In this document: one piece after another, positions 1 to 10,400 of the stretch
Numbering within the stretch: position 1 is the first letter of the stretch
Layout of the letters: each line of letters opens with the position of its first letter
Source: Fagopyrum homotropicum
Lineage: Eukaryota; Streptophyta; Magnoliopsida; Caryophyllales; Polygonaceae
DNA length: 64,000 nucleotides
Assembly: GCA_033239125.1 (NCBI GenBank)
Contig: BSWB01000006.1
Span: 113,444,242 to 113,508,241, forward strand
Reading direction: 5' to 3'
Made by a program: the position numbers and the translations under genes
The notes under the pieces: generated by a model
What the model saw: the letters and a program-made list of their open reading frames with translations, nothing else
Told to the model about the DNA's origin: nothing
Databases searched by the model: none

Positions 1-778
1 AAAACTAAAGTTCTAACTTGTTTTAAATGTGGTGAAACAGATCATCTCGTTAAGGACTGCCCACAAAAGAAGAGGACCAACTTTAAGAAGAATGATTGAA
101 AGAAGATAGCTATGGTAGCTTCATGAAGTGATTCAGATTCCTCAAATGAATAAGAAGACGAAAAGGAACAAGAAAACCTCTGTCTTATGGCCGATCATGA
201 AGAAGATTCAAATCTCTACATTGATAATGTGGTAAGTACCATCATGGCCCAACCTGAATCTGATCTCACACAATTTCTGAAAGATATTATCATATGTGAT
301 AAAGAAAATAGAGTAAGGATAAATTCCTTGCAAGAAAAGCTTCTCAAACAAGAGAAAAGGTTAAGTGATATGTCTTTGGAGATTGAAAATCTTAACACCG
401 AAAAGTTAGACCTTGATATCAATATCAAGGCCTTGGAATCTGAAAATGCGAAAGCTAACCTTGAAAGGATGATGGGTGAGCAACAATCTTCCCTTTAACA
501 AAAACGGTATAGGATATCATGCCAATTTACCTAGAAAAACAACTACCACTTTTGTCAAGGCCCACATGTTTTTACTGTTGTAAAAAGGGTCATGTCAAAT
601 CTACATGTCCATATAGAAGAAATGATCCTTACATCATTAGAAACACCTATCCTCTATGTTTAAGGAAACATATTAAGCAAATATGGGTTCCTAAAGGTAC
701 TAGGCCACCAAACATGATTGAGCCTGAATATGGACCAAAATATGCCATTTGGTCGACCCGAAAAGGTTGATGTTTTCT
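1..778 (+). pseudogene. Ty1/copia gag remnant
   Basis: A first zinc knuckle, CFKCGETDHLVKDC, is encoded near 25-66, and a second, CFYCCKKGHVKSTC, near 567-608. Between them, at 187-498, is a 103-residue acidic, Leu/Glu/Lys-rich stretch with coiled-coil periodicity. Gag proteins of this lineage package element RNA into cytoplasmic particles, and the knuckles bind nucleic acid. The N-terminal half lies before base 1. In-frame stops (for example near 97, 127, 148 and 496) and a frame change before the second knuckle break the protein. The knuckles and the continuation into protease and integrase make the identity fairly secure. Confidence 0.7.
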
Positions 779-813
779 GTTTTGCAGGATATCACCAAGG
801 TAAAGGAGCATAA

Positions 814-1997
814 AATGGATATTAGATGGTGGTTGCTCAAGACATATGAGTGGAAAAAGCTCACTGTTCTAGCAATCATCTGGAACCATTATGCTTGGTG
901 ATAAAGGAAAGTGTGATATTATTGGCATTGGTAAAATTTTTTATAATTCATCTAACTACATTGATGATGTATATCTTGTTGACGGTTTGAAGTGTAACTT
1001 ACTTAGCATCTGTCAAATTTGTGATAAAGGCAACAAGGTAATGTTTGATTCGGAAGAATGTGAAGTTCTAAACAAGACGTCGGGTGACATTGTGCTTACT
1101 GCTCCTAGATGTAACAATGTTTATTCTATGAGTACTAACTAAGTTTGAGGAACTAAGCTAAAGTGTCTCAAGGCCTTGACTGGTGATCCAAGGCTTTAGC
1201 ATAGAAGACTTGGTCACGTAAGCATACATACAATGCAGAAGTTACTTTCAAAGGATTTGGTACGTGGCTTGCCAAACCTAAACTTCAAGGTAGATGAACT
1301 ATGTAAAGCTTGTACACAAGGTAAACAAACAAGAGGTTCATTCAAATCAAAGAAGGTTGTAAGTTCTTCTCGACCCATTGAACTTTTACATATGGATCTT
1401 TGTGGACCTATGTGTGTCAAATCTCCCAAAGGTAAAAAGTACATCCTTGTTATTGTGGATGATTTTTCTCGTTTTACATGGATATCATTCTTACGGAAAA
1501 AATCTGAAGTATTGTTTGAGTTTTCAAAATTGTGTACGTAGTTGCAAACTTTGAAAAACTTACCAATCGTTTCTATAAGAAGTGATCATGGTAGAAAATT
1601 TGATCAACTAAAGTTTGATTTATTTTGTGCAAAATATGCTATTTCACATAGCTTTTCAGCTCCTAGAACTCTTCAACAAAACGGGGTTGTGGAACATAAA
1701 AATCACAGCCTCGATGATATGTCTAGGACTATGCTTTTAGAAAACAGTTTGCCAAAAAGTTTTTGAGCTGAAGCAGTGAACACTACTAACTACATCTTGA
1801 ATAAATGTTTAATTCGCCCTATTCTAAAAAATACTCCTTGTGAACTTTTTAAGGGTAGAAAACCTAATATTTCCTATTTTAAACCTTTTGGATGTACATG
1901 CTTTGTCCATAACAATGACAAAGATAACCTTGGTAAATTTAATGCTCGTAGTGATGAAGCAGTATTCATTGGATATGCTTCATATAGCAAAGCTTAT
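814..1997 (+). pseudogene. Ty1/copia protease and integrase remnant
   Basis: A protease active-site region reads WILDGGCSRHMSG near 820-858, with Gly where the catalytic Asp-Ser/Thr-Gly would have Ser. The integrase zinc finger follows: HRRLGH near 1201, then CKACTQG near 1303. The DDE core is visible as HMDLCGP near 1390, RSDHGRKFD near 1579 and NGVVEHKN near 1681. Stops occur in place of the Trp before the HRRLGH box, at 1539-1541 and near 1765. The frame runs into the E1 insertion after SKAY at 1997 and resumes at 23393. Integrase would insert the element's cDNA; this copy cannot work. Confidence 0.75.
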
Positions 1998-2870
1998 TGA
2001 CAAGAATTATTCCTTAGGTCGTTTTTATCTTTTCAAAGTAATTTCCTAACTTAACACTAAAGCAAGTATAGTGGTCAAGTAAGGGTCGAACCCAAGAGAG
2101 TTTGGTTGATGTTTATATTAGATTCAATTAATGACAATGTAACCAAATAATTAAGGGGGGGGGGGATTTGGATTGAAATGTAACAAGACCAAGCATAAAA
2201 AGCAAGTAAAAAGGTGAATAAGGTGATGAGAAATGAACTACACTAGGTTGAATCTTAGCATGCAATGCTACTTTGGTTGGTTCCTTTTATAAGTTTTATA
2301 GCATTGTTCTCGTCTTGATCATATGTATGTGTTGAGCCAACCGGCATCAACACAACTTAACAAGTTAATGTTCCGTAAACCTACAAGAACAAGTAACAAG
2401 TTAGCTTTCAAACAAATACAAAGAGATATAAACAGAAGAATAAAACCATTAGACTTTTCTTTATATTTGTATTCCTTTTCCCTTAAGTAATCACAACCAG
2501 TTTTTACCTAAAGGTTTCTACTAGATTAAAGACCTGAACCCGAAATCTACTAATCCTAGTTCTTTGCATGCATTTAGACACTAAGGTGATCAATCTTAAG
2601 TGAAAATAAACATGCAATTAGATAAGTGAAGCTCAAGGAATACAAAACATAAACTGAATAAAACTTATATTAAAAAGGACTTGCAACCAAAGCAACAATA
2701 CAACTTCAAAACAACCCAATGTAGCAAGGAATTTAGAAGCTCATTACACAAAGGAAGCAAGAGAAAAGAGAGAATAAAATGGGAAAATGGTGGATGATTG
2801 TAGTAATCAGCCATGAGTCTATTTATACTACAATTGGCACTAAATGGGAGTAAATGACCGGCCTAAACAA

Positions 2871-2894
2871 CCACCTTTAATGCCATAAAGGTGG
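2871..2894. repeat. Conserved LTR hairpin
   Basis: Inverted repeat CCACCTTTA / TAAAGGTGG around a 6-nt loop. It recurs at 22746-22769, 41376-41399 and 51266-51289, that is, in both LTRs of E1 and of E3. It lies just downstream (plus sense) of the reverse-strand TATA box, so it would be upstream of the element's promoter. Confidence 0.75.
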
Positions 2895-2928
2895 TGCAAA
2901 CAACCAGAGTAAAGTCTTTATCGCTCAA

Positions 2929-3335
2929 CCGCAGGGGCGGACTTCAGGACCGCAGGGGCGGTTTAGGCGAAAACGTTTGGAGTTCTTCATGGCCGCAGGG
3001 GCGGCATGGAAATTCCGCAGGGGCGGGTCTTTAATGCTCTTCAAACATCTGACTCTTCATCTTTCTGTCGCTTCTGATGTTGAGCCGCAGGGGCAGCCTA
3101 GTGTCACCACAGGGGTGGTGACACTGGCTCTTCGGCTTCATAGCTCCGCAGGGTGGTCCGTAGGCAGAGGCGCAGGGGCGCCGGCTTCGCTTCTTCAAGG
3201 TGAGTCACAGTAGGGGCGCCCAGGAGAGGCGCAGGGGCGGTGACAGTCTTTGTTCCGGCCGCTGGCGAAGGCACAGACTGCGTTCAGGAATGCAGTGTCA
3301 CCCGCAGGGGCGGTGACACTGCTCCGCGGGGGCGG
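2929..3335. repeat. GC-hairpin motif array (E1 3' LTR)
   Basis: About ten copies of CCGCAGGGGCGG or close variants start at 2929, 2950, 2993, 3015, 3085, 3107, 3170, 3229, 3302 and 3324. Four adjacent pairs are 21-22 bp apart. Many have complementary flanks: AGTGTCACCAC / GTGGTGACACT around AGGG at about 3100-3125, and GGCGC / GCGCC around AGGG near 3169-3182. The array is not a simple tandem repeat because the spacers differ in sequence. Confidence 0.85.
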
Positions 3336-3514
3336 TGAGGCACTAGAAGCTTGTCTTCGTGAATGGTCTTCAACTCCCAAGTGCTTCTAACTTCTCTTTT
3401 AACTTCTTTTAGGTTTCTTCTTCTGAAATAAGGAGTTAGTAGCATATACCGACTCTAATACAATAAAAAGACTCTAAAAACTAACCTAAGTGATAGTGAT
3501 TCCATCACCTATCA

Positions 3515-3555
3515 AACTCCCCCATACTTAGACCTTTTACTCGTCCCGAGTAAAA
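3515..3555 (-). promoter_or_regulatory. E1 LTR-proximal polypurine tract with hairpin
   Basis: On the minus strand AAGTATGGGGGAG directly precedes the 3' LTR. This is the expected primer for plus-strand DNA synthesis. Immediately upstream (3535-3555) is an inverted repeat, arms TTTTACTCG / CGAGTAAAA, with loop GGA on the minus strand. Confidence 0.8.
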
Positions 3556-4110
3556 CAAATGACAGCAGTTCAGACTCAAAGGCCTCAAGAAGCATGGGTA
3601 AGAGGCATAGATAATGGAAACAAAACAAAACAAAGAAAGAAAGAAGGAAAAAGAGAGAAAATATGAGAATAAAGTGAGAAAACTACCATCCTTATTGCTC
3701 CAAGACTGACCAACCCGGACAACCTCCTTATGGCTCCCCTTCTTATGCCGCCAAAGTCGGAAGGGAAACCTACACTCGGTGTCGCTCATGTTGCCAAGGT
3801 GCCCTTTCGAGTTTTCACCTTGCCAATCTTCTTCTTTTGTTGACGATCTCACTTAATCCTCACATCCCTCAAGTCCATTTTTGCAGCAACTAATCTTGAT
3901 CGGACTACCTTCTTTTTGCCTAAACCGCCCTTTCGGGTTTTCGGTTTATCCAAGGATTTTCATGCCTTTTTTTCATTTTCCTTGGCTTTTTCTTCTTTTT
4001 TTTTCTATGAATTTCAAAGCATATGAATACTCAACACAACTCAAAACATGAATACTCAAAGCAAACACAACTCAAAACAACTCAAATGAACTATACATGC
4101 AAATGATATT
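3556..4110 (-). other. E1 untranslated interval between the two polypurine tracts
   Basis: No coding signal is visible. The stretch is similar to the same interval of E3 (about 42045-42590), including a segment reading ccgccctttcgggttttcgg on the plus strand at 3927-3946 and a T-rich run near 3970-4010. It is conserved non-coding sequence of this element family. Confidence 0.6.
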
Positions 4111-4149
4111 CCCTCCCCCATACTTGAAGCACACTTTGCCCTCAAAGTG
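4111..4149 (-). promoter_or_regulatory. E1 distal polypurine tract with hairpin
   Basis: A second minus-strand CAAGTATGGGGGAGGG block lies about 600 bp from the LTR. Beside it, at 4132-4149, is a hairpin with arms CACTTTG / CAAAGTG and loop AGGG (minus strand). The same arrangement occurs in E3 (42593-42631) and E2 (14757-14797). Confidence 0.7.
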
Positions 4150-4198
4150 GAAAATGAAAGCAAAGATAAATATGGAGAAGGGAGAAAGATAATACCCA

Positions 4199-4649
4199 CT
4201 AGTGGGATGGTCCGGCTGGACCATCCGGACCTTCCTCCGGGGGCTATGTGAATTGGCTGAAGAAGTGCTCCTGTTGGCGATAGATGTTGTTAAGACGGTC
4301 CTATTGGGCGGTCAGCCGGCCTCCAATGGTGGTCTCAAAGTTGGCTTGCCAAGCCAACTGCTGAGCCTCGAGCTGTTGCTGCTGGGCCGCCTGCCAAGCA
4401 TCCTGCCTCCGGTCAAAGTGGGTGGTCATGCTAGCGGCAAAGCTGGACTGCCAAGTCTGCTGCTGCTCCAGCATGGTTCGCTGATACTCGGTCTGCCAGG
4501 CCTGATGCTGAGTGGTCAAGGCGGCCATCTGAGCCTGAAGGCTCTCAAGTGCGGGACCATCATCTCCGCTGCAGTGGGCATCTCCTCATCATCCGGTATG
4601 GGCATGTGGTCCTCAAAATGAGCCCGGTTGGAGCTCGCAGCATGTCTCT
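4199..4649 (-). pseudogene. E1 ORF3, C-terminal part
   Basis: This is the continuation of the minus-strand ORF3 whose N-terminal part lies at 17651-18568; E2 is inserted between them. The frame after the junction aligns with the uninterrupted E3 protein (43015-43938). The tail is rich in Gln and Trp with a spaced xxWQ pattern (QAWQ, QTWQ, DAWQ, LAWQ), suggesting an amphipathic or coiled-coil tail. There is a stop near 4300 before the end at 4199. The function of this Athila-type protein is unknown. Confidence 0.7.
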
Positions 4650-6282
4650 TGATGACATGAATTATGTACCATCATATTCATGCATATTGTAGAAGATTGT
4701 CTCAATTTACCTTGCATTTAGAGAGATTTTGTATGCTTTTTATGTTCTATTCAATCAATTGTCGGAAATAGAGGTTTACACGAGATTTCGATGAATTGTA
4801 GGTAAATGGAGCGGAATTGGAAGCAAAAATGGAGCAAGAAGCATCTAAGGATGTTTAGGAAGCTAAAGGAGTCTTAGAAGGATCACAAAGAGCTAAGGAA
4901 TTGCAAAGGAGAAGCATAGAAGACGAACCAATAGAAGAGCACTTTCTGTTGAAGAAAATCGTGCCAATATATATATAAATCGGACGATTTTCATACCTTG
5001 AAATCGAACGGTTTTGCACCTAAATCGACTGGGTCGATTTTCTTCACGATTTGGCCAAATGAAAAGATGACACAAAGCCCAATTATTTTGGGCTAGAGGA
5101 GAGTTTTGCCAAACGGCCCATCTGCAAGAAAGTATAGAGGAGAACCCTAGGAACGAAGACGAGGAGGCGGCACTGGAAAATCTTTACACGTTTTGGAGAA
5201 ATTAACGATTCTTGGAGAGAGATTGAAGAGCTTTTGCCGGAAAGTTATTCTTGATCTTTGATTGTGAGATTTCTTTATCCATTGCATTGTTTTGTGGTAT
5301 GTGAACACGAAATTGAGTTGTTTGAGAGATACATTGAGCAGATTTGACAATTGTTTATAGATTTGAAAGTTATTGATTTTTTCATTCAAGATTTGGGTTC
5401 TTTGCGATATCTTTCTCAATAATTAATTTGATTCGAATTTGAAAATGGTTGGCTAAAAACCTTGTGATTATGGGGAGGATAGTTGATGATTAAGGCTTAG
5501 ATGATGATAGACTGAACTCATTCAAACATTAGGACCCTGAGAGTTTAGATTTTAGTTTTGCGACAAACAGGAAAATCGGACTGTTCTTGAGGAAAATCGG
5601 CCGATTTTATTATGAACAGGGCGATTTATTCTTCTGACGAACTTTAATTGAATCAATCTTTAACCAAAACTAATCTTTGCCTAAATCCCAACCTTGATTA
5701 ACCTTTTTACCCTCTAATTGAATGTATGAAGACACTTCAAACCTGATTCTATGTTTATTAGATTAAGATTTCAGGATTTGGGTAATAAAGAGACTCAACA
5801 TCCTTTATTAGGATTTTAATTGTGCTTGCTATTCTTTACTTTGGAGAGTCATATCCTGGAGTTTTAGATAGTTTGAACATAATTCTTGTCTTTAGATCTT
5901 TCTATATCGCAGCCTCAACAACCCTTATAGAGAGAATCTTTAGATTAGTCATATAGGTTTCGGAACTTCACCGTACGAATCCTACCTTTGAACAATTAAT
6001 CTTGGCAATATAAACTCTGTCCTATATCTATAGAAGTGTTTTGAATCGAAAGCTGAAATCGGATACTTGAATCCTTGGAATCATTTACCTCTTATTTGAT
6101 CACAAAAGCTTTTCATACTTTTTGCTAGATAATTGAAATCGGAATTATTCTCACCAAATCCCTGAGTTCGACTCTGGAATTCTTACTTTACTACAGCCGA
6201 TCCGTACACTGCGGGTTCGCTTTGCTTTTGAGTTCTAGATATAAATATTAAGACTTTGACGCACACACCTTTTGAGCGAACA
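4650..6282 (+). repeat. E2 5' LTR
   Basis: Pairs with 16014-17650. It contains a TATA-like run at 4968-4980 and several copies of the AAATCG..CGATTT palindrome, including 4977-4990, 5022-5040 and a perfect 16-bp copy, AAAATCGGCCGATTTT, at 5593-5608. Confidence 0.95.
4968..4980 (+). promoter_or_regulatory. Probable E2 LTR TATA box
   Basis: TATATATATAAAT lies about 320 bp into the 5' LTR, where the U3/R boundary would be expected. The same run is present in the 3' LTR near 16332. The start site itself cannot be seen. Confidence 0.5.
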
Positions 6283-6288
6283 AGTTTT

Positions 6289-6306
6289 TGGCGCCGTTGC
6301 CGGGGA
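6289..6306 (+). promoter_or_regulatory. E2 primer binding site (tRNA-Asp type)
   Basis: TGGCGCCGTTGCCGGGGA lies six bases after the 5' LTR. It is the usual minus-strand primer site of Athila-like elements, complementary to the 3' end of plant tRNA-Asp. The same 18-mer is present in reverse at 21851-21868 (E1) and 50372-50389 (E3). Confidence 0.9.
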
Positions 6307-6409
6307 TTTGGTCTAGATCAAATCCGGTTTTCGGTTGTCTAGCTTGAGAGCTCTTGCTCTTGTGATTTGATTTGTCTACTTGAGTGATCTTTGCAGGTTC
6401 TTTAGGTAT

Positions 6410-7426
6410 ATGCGAAAGACTAGATCCACTAAAGATCTAATTCCTTTCGATCCCGAATTAGAAAGAACTTTGAGGAGAAAGTTGAAGGAGAAGAAAATGG
6501 CTGAAAACGATGAGAGAAACTACAAGGCTGAACTGAACGAAGCTCAACGCCAACTCCAGTTGAGTGAGAAAGCACGAAAAGAAGCTGAAATAAGTCATCA
6601 ATTTCAGATTGATGAACTAAGAGCTATGATGTTGGACATGAAGTTGGAGTTGAACGAATCCAAGAAGAAGAAGAAAGTCAAGACACCAACTAAGTCCATT
6701 CGAAATGACTCATCTGATGATGAAGAGATTGATCCGGACATGCCGGAACTTGAAGAGATTGATCCATCACTTCGTCCTACCCGAAACACCCCAACACCAA
6801 GGGTTGTTCCTCGCATACCAACTAGGAATGTTAGAGCTGTTAATAACGAAGAAAGACCCCGAACTTTGGGGCAACGGATGGATCCAATTCAGCAACCACG
6901 CCGTCTAGGTGTGGATTTCGGAGCTGAAGACATTCAAGAGTTTAGCTTCTCACCACAAGTCATCACCATGGTTCGCCAAAGTCAATATGGCGGAGCAAGT
7001 ACTGAATCTCCACATCAACACTTGCAGAATTTTGAGATTCTCATGGAGACTATGAAGCCGAAGAAGGCTACTACAAGCAACTACAAGATCAAACCGTTCT
7101 TCTTTTCTTTGAAGGACAAGGCTCTAGCTTGGTACCAAACACTTCCAGCTGCGAAGTTAGCTACATGGGAGGAATTGTCTTCGGAATTTCTCACCAAGTT
7201 CTTTCCGCCATCCAAAACGGCGGAATTAAGAGGTAAAATAAATGCTTTTGCTATGAAACCTAATGAAAGCTTGTTTCAATCTTGGAAAAGGTTTCAAGAT
7301 CTATTGTTGGATTGCCCACACCATGGCATTTCCAAGCTGGAATTATTGGAGATCTACTACAAAGGTTGGATGTGGAGACACAATTCAACCTCCTATCTCT
7401 CTCTTGTGGCACATTCATGGATATGA
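6410..7426 (+). CDS. E2 gag, N-terminal part (before frameshift)
   Basis: The likely start is the ATG at 6410 (MRKTRSTKDL), 104 bp after the primer site; an upstream in-frame TTG at 6380 is not needed. The first 120 residues are charged and helix-prone. The retrotransposon gag core follows, with hydrophobic and aromatic positions at about 7080-7260 (for example ALAWYQTLP). The frame reads true to about 7366, where one base appears to be missing. The residues after that, ending at 7426, are out-of-frame and not family-like. Gag forms the particle that carries the element's RNA. The continuing gag sequence is in the next frame. Confidence 0.8.
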   Translation: MRKTRSTKDLIPFDPELERTLRRKLKEKKMAENDERNYKAELNEAQRQLQLSEKARKEAEISHQFQIDELRAMMLDMKLELNESKKKKKVKTPTKSIRNDSSDDEEIDPDMPELEEIDPSLRPTRNTPTPRVVPRIPTRNVRAVNNEERPRTLGQRMDPIQQPRRLGVDFGAEDIQEFSFSPQVITMVRQSQYGGASTESPHQHLQNFEILMETMKPKKATTSNYKIKPFFFSLKDKALAWYQTLPAAKLATWEELSSEFLTKFFPPSKTAELRGKINAFAMKPNESLFQSWKRFQDLLLDCPHHGISKLELLEIYYKGWMWRHNSTSYLSLVAHSWI

Positions 7427-10400
7427 GAGAGGATGATGCTTGGGACTTCATTGAGAAGCAAGCCCAAGTGATTGAGAAGTATTCCCACCGGAAGGTGGAA
7501 TCAAATAGCCGGAATCAAGGCGATTCGGGAGCCAAGTTGAATCAAGCAGCTCAAACACAAATATTCTCCCTCAAAGATGACATCAAAGAATTGAGGGAAG
7601 TGCTCAAAACGAGTCTTCAAAAGACTAAGGAGCAAGAAGCCAACTACATGGGGCGGGACAACAATCAAAGGAATGATAACCAGAATTCCAATTGGAGCAA
7701 CAACAACAATAGCAACCGAAACTCCAATTGGAATAACAACAACAATAGGAACTCAAATAACAACAATTGGAGGTCAAATCAGCAAAGTCCAGGTAATCCT
7801 TACTCTTATGCTGAAAAGGCTCTAACACCTCCATCTTCTTCTACTCCTTCAACAAGCCAGGGACAATCAAGCGGATCAAGCAAACCGGATCCCATGCTAG
7901 AAACGATCCTAGGCAAGCTACAAGGATTGGAGAGTTACATAACTTCGGTTAACAAAGCTCACAAAGCTTTAGAAAACCAAGTATTCAACAAAGCCGGAGA
8001 AGTTCCAAGAGATCAAGGGAAGCTTCCCGGAAAGACAGAAGATAACCCAAAGGGAAGGGTTATGGCAATAAACACTAGGAGCGGCAAAACTACCACCGAT
8101 CCTCAACCTAAAGTAGTTGATACCGCCACAAAAGAAGGAGAGGCAAAAGAGAAGGAAGAAGTCTATGTTCCTCCTCCCGCTTACAAACCACCTCTACCTT
8201 TTCCTCAATCTAGAGCGCGTGCACGCCTAGATAAACATTTTGGTAAGTTTGTTGAACTTATGAGTAAGCTACATATTAACATACCTTTTATGGATGCAAT
8301 TTTAGGTATGCCGGCTTACGGGAAATTCCTCAAGGAGATCCTCTCTAATAAGAGGAAATTGGAAGACATAGGAGAAGTCAAGATGAGTATGGAGTCATCC
8401 GAACTCATCAAGACTATGACGGAGAATATGCCACCCAAGCTTTGTGATCCAGGATCCTTTTGCATACCCATCACTTTGGGAGAAGCTACCTATGATGCTC
8501 TTTGTGACCTTGGAGCAAGTATGAGTATCATACCTCTCGCTCTATGCAAGGCAGTTGGTCTAGGAGAGCCTAGACCGGTAAAGATCACACTCTACATGGC
8601 TGATCGTTCCACCACTAAGCCGGTGGGAATATTAGAAGACATTCCAGTAAAGCTCGGTAAGTTTTACATCCCAATAGATTTTGTCGTTCTTGACATACCT
8701 GCAGATTACCCGGTTCCCATCATCCTTGGGAGACCATTCCTTGCCACATCCGGATGCATGGTAGATTGCAAGAACGGCCAGCTATCCTTCCATATTGGTG
8801 AAGAGAAGATAGAATTCATACTCTCTTCCTTAATCAAGGAGCCAGCCTTGAAGGACGATGCTTTTGAAATTGTTGATGAAGAGGAGTCTAGAGAGGTAGT
8901 AAGTTCGATCTTGATGAAAGACCCTCTCCAAAAGGTTCTTAGTATGAGCATCATGGAAGAAGGAGTAGAGCATGATTGCAATGAGGATGTGAGAGCATTA
9001 AACGATGTGGAAGAAGAATTAGGAGCAAGGATTGAAGAACTAGAGTGGACTCCGGAAACTGTGAAGAAAATCGACCTGCCAAAAATAAATCGACCGATTC
9101 ATGAAGAGGCAACCCGATTTTTCTCGACAGAAACAAAAATCGACCTGACAACATTAAATCGTCCGATCTATGAAGAGGCAACCCGATTTTTTCCGACAGA
9201 AAGAAAAATCGTACAGCAGATCGAGCGATTTATTACAGGGGAGGTCGATTCAATGGGTAATTCTCTGGATTCTCCAAACTTCACCGCAGCCGCTTCCGAA
9301 TCTAATGATGAAGTACTCCCACCTCTAGAGACCTCTTCCACAACACCCGAAGGCCACGATTCATCATCAACCAAAGTACCTCCATCATTAGAATTGAAGC
9401 AACTTCCCACGCATTTAAGGTACGCATTCCTTGGCACTAATTCCACATACCCGGTTATAGTCAATGCGAATTTGAACGATGATGAACTAGAGAAACTCAT
9501 GCATGTTTTGAAGCAACATTGGAGAGCACTAGGTTACACCATTGATGATTTAGTAGGAATAAAGCCTTCTCTATGTATGCACAAAATTTTAATGGAAGAG
9601 GATTACAAACCTTCACGCCAACCTCAAAGACGGTTAAACCCGGCAATGAAGGAGGTCGTGAAGAAAGAAATCCTTAAGCTACTTGATGCAGGTATCATCT
9701 TCCCTATTTCTGATAGCAAATGGGTGAGTCCGGTACAAGTAGTACCCAAGAAAGGAGGCATTACCGTTGTTGCCAACAAGAACAACGAACTTATCCCTAC
9801 ACGGACAGTTACCGGGTGGCGAATGTGCATCGACTACCGCAAACTGAACGTGGCCACAAGGAAGGATCACTTTCCCCTTCCTTTTATCGATCAAATGTTG
9901 GAAAGGTTAGCCCAACATTCTTACTTTTGTTATCTAGATGGATATAGCGGTTTCTTTCAGATTCCAATTCATCCGGACGACCAAGAGAAGACAACTTTTA
10001 CGTGCCCATGGGGTACGTTCGCTTACAGAAGAATGCCCTTCGGCTTATGCAACGCTCCAGCCACCTTCCAAAGGTGTATGATGGCAATCTTCTCCGAATA
10101 TGTAGAGAATATCATGGAAGTCTTCATGGACGACTTTTCGGTATATGGTTCTTCCTTTGATAACTGTCTCTATAACCTTTCACTAGTTCTTAAGAGATGT
10201 GAGGACACTAACTTAGTCTTAAACTGGGAAAAGTGTCATTTCATGGTAACCGAAGGAATTGTGTTAGGTCATCTAGTATCACAAAGGGGAATAGAGGTTG
10301 ATAGAACGAAAATAGAAACCATTGAGAAGTTACCTCCCCCTTCATCAGTAAAAGGAATTAGAAGCTTTTTAGGACATGCGGGCTTCTATAGGAGATTCAT

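Larger units (their letters stand above)
1998..3514 (-). repeat. E1 3' LTR
   Basis: Matches 21874-23387 along its length. Read on the plus strand it starts TGACAAG and ends CACCTATCA. It holds a poly-G run near 2154, a conserved hairpin at 2871-2894 (arms CCACCTTTA / TAAAGGTGG), a minus-strand TATAAATA near 2820, and the GC-hairpin array at 2929-3335. Confidence 0.93.

Noticed and set aside
2086..2100. tRNA gene or tRNA relic at GGGTCGAACCC
   Set aside because: Only a T-arm-like word; no acceptor stem, anticodon arm or A-box around it.
2929..3335. GC-motif arrays as a CRISPR array
   Set aside because: Repeats are 12 bp, palindromic, unevenly spaced beyond the pairs and located in plant LTRs; there are no cas genes.
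4202..4621. Plus-strand 139-residue ORF as a gene
   Set aside because: It is the shadow of the minus-strand ORF3 tail, whose homologue is seen in E3.
7282..7426. Programmed frameshift between E2 gag frames
   Set aside because: The join lies inside a conserved gag region and fits a one-base loss; no slippery site is evident.
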